A stretch of 40,464 bases of DNA from Desulfovibrio sp. GTDB taxonomy: Bacteria; Desulfobacterota; Desulfovibrionia; Desulfovibrionales; Desulfovibrionaceae. Made by a program: the position numbers and the translations under genes. The notes under the pieces were generated by a model. The model did not search any database, had not been told where the DNA came from, and saw nothing but the letters and a program-made list of their open reading frames with translations. Every line of letters starts with the position of its first letter. Positions within the stretch are counted from its first letter, which is position 1. This document shows, one piece after another, positions 40,090 through 40,464 of this stretch. The stretch covers positions 1-40,464 of the forward strand of contig JAFQED010000034.1 of NCBI GenBank assembly GCA_017415765.1, in the 5' to 3' direction.

Positions 40090-40240
40090 AGCGAAATGCC
40101 ATTGAAAATGGCAGTCGGTCTGGCGGACGCGAGAGCGGACGCCCGCGCCGTAAGCAAGCGGGAAAACCGCGCTTTTCCCGCGAAGCGTAGGCAGCGTATG
40201 GATTGAAACACAGAGTGTTTCAATCAAAAAATGCTCTAAA
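40087..40240 (+). repeat. Modular hairpin repeat, copy 3 (short form)
   Basis: It starts at the TAG stop of the outer-membrane protein gene (TAGAGCGAAATGCC) and ends ATGCTCTAAA. It contains the GCCATT-GAA-AATGGC stem, GCGGGAAAA/TTTTCCCGC and GAAACAC-AGA-GTGTTTC, without the mini-hairpin insertions seen in copies 1 and 2. This is the shortest form and perhaps closest to a minimal unit. A terminator follows about 45 nt later, so it sits in the 3' untranslated region. Confidence 0.85.
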
Positions 40241-40285
40241 GCAGGTAGTGGTTCTCCTGCTTCAGGGCCAGCCGTTGGACAGAGC

Positions 40286-40319
40286 CTCCCCGTAGTTTAC
40301 ACTGCGGGGAGTTTTTTTT
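40286..40319 (+). terminator. Terminator of the outer-membrane protein transcript
   Basis: CTCCCCG and CGGGGAG pair around a 12-nt loop and eight T residues follow, a strong intrinsic terminator. It lies downstream of the repeat copy, so the repeat is expected to be part of the transcript. The remaining 145 nt to the right edge are AT-rich with a lone TTGACA at 40411; no gene is visible there. Confidence 0.9.
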
Positions 40320-40464
40320 ATGGCAGGAACAGGAATGGTTTTTGATTGTAAGATGCTGAAATAAAAGAAGAAAAAATTGGAAAAATCTGAGGGGAAAATT
40401 TTTTTTGCCCTTGACAGTCTGGCTGCCCTTATCTGTTGCAGTCCGAATGGATAGATTGAAAAAA

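Noticed and set aside
40411..40440. TTGACA near the right edge as a promoter
   Set aside because: The -10 at the proper spacing is poor and no gene is visible before the window ends; it may serve something outside.

Overview
The window is about 40 kb of moderately GC-rich bacterial chromosome. Gene content and protein style point to a sulfate-reducing Desulfovibrionaceae bacterium (Desulfovibrio sensu lato): an AdoCbl-dependent ribonucleotide reductase, a RACo-like ASKHA ferredoxin ATPase, a CofD-like protein resembling the GAK-system subfamily, a shikimate-kinase-fold protein resembling the homoserine kinase type reported in Desulfovibrio, and sigma54-type promoters on flagellar genes. The assignment is an inference from protein families; no rRNA, tRNA or CRISPR array was found.

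Layout. 1-1970: truncated autotransporter barrel joined at its 5' side to an unrelated hairpin-rich sequence, followed by a long copy of a modular hairpin repeat and a terminator. 1988-3617 (-): Pit phosphate transporter and its DUF47 partner. 3701-6515 (-): coupled RluA-type pseudouridine synthase, CofD-like protein and RNase D-like exonuclease. 6527-11804 (-): the conserved rpmH-rnpA-yidD-yidC-khpB/jag-mnmE cluster, with a second repeat copy inserted between rnpA and yidD. 11952-12629 (-): exported proline-rich protein with a cysteine cluster. 12834-16475 (+): sigma54-type flgF-flgG-flgA-flgH operon ending at a terminator. 16531-18391 (-): shikimate-kinase-fold kinase and orphan BMP-family lipid- or periplasm-directed binding protein. 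18533-21592 (+): 1019-residue membrane protein of unknown function. 21668-22284 (+): HicAB toxin-antitoxin. 22425-23285 (-): M15 peptidase, divergent from mtaB (+), an HD-domain protein and an exported unknown. 26842-27822 (-): fliM with its own sigma54-like promoter. 28052-31255 (+): ASKHA ATPase and Rsm22-like methyltransferase. 31451-33721 (+): nrdJ preceded by an NrdR-box-like palindrome. 33780-37618 (-): murJ and RNase R. 37761-38465 (-): Bax-inhibitor-1/YccA protein. 38655-40089 (+): exported cyclophilin and a small outer-membrane beta-barrel protein, followed by a third repeat copy and a terminator.

Most of the region is core housekeeping: translation and RNA maturation (rpmH, rnpA, mnmE, mtaB, rluA-like, rnr, Rsm22-like), membrane insertion and wall synthesis (yidC, yidD, murJ, M15 peptidase), DNA precursor supply (nrdJ) and flagellar rod, ring and switch parts. 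The less ordinary material is (a) the three-copy modular repeat, always directly 3' of a gene and in the same polarity, (b) the large unknown membrane protein, (c) the Cys-cluster exported protein, (d) a kinase lacking the shikimate-binding arginine, and (e) the rearranged left edge.

All calls come from reading the sequence and its translations. No database search, structure prediction or folding calculation was run.
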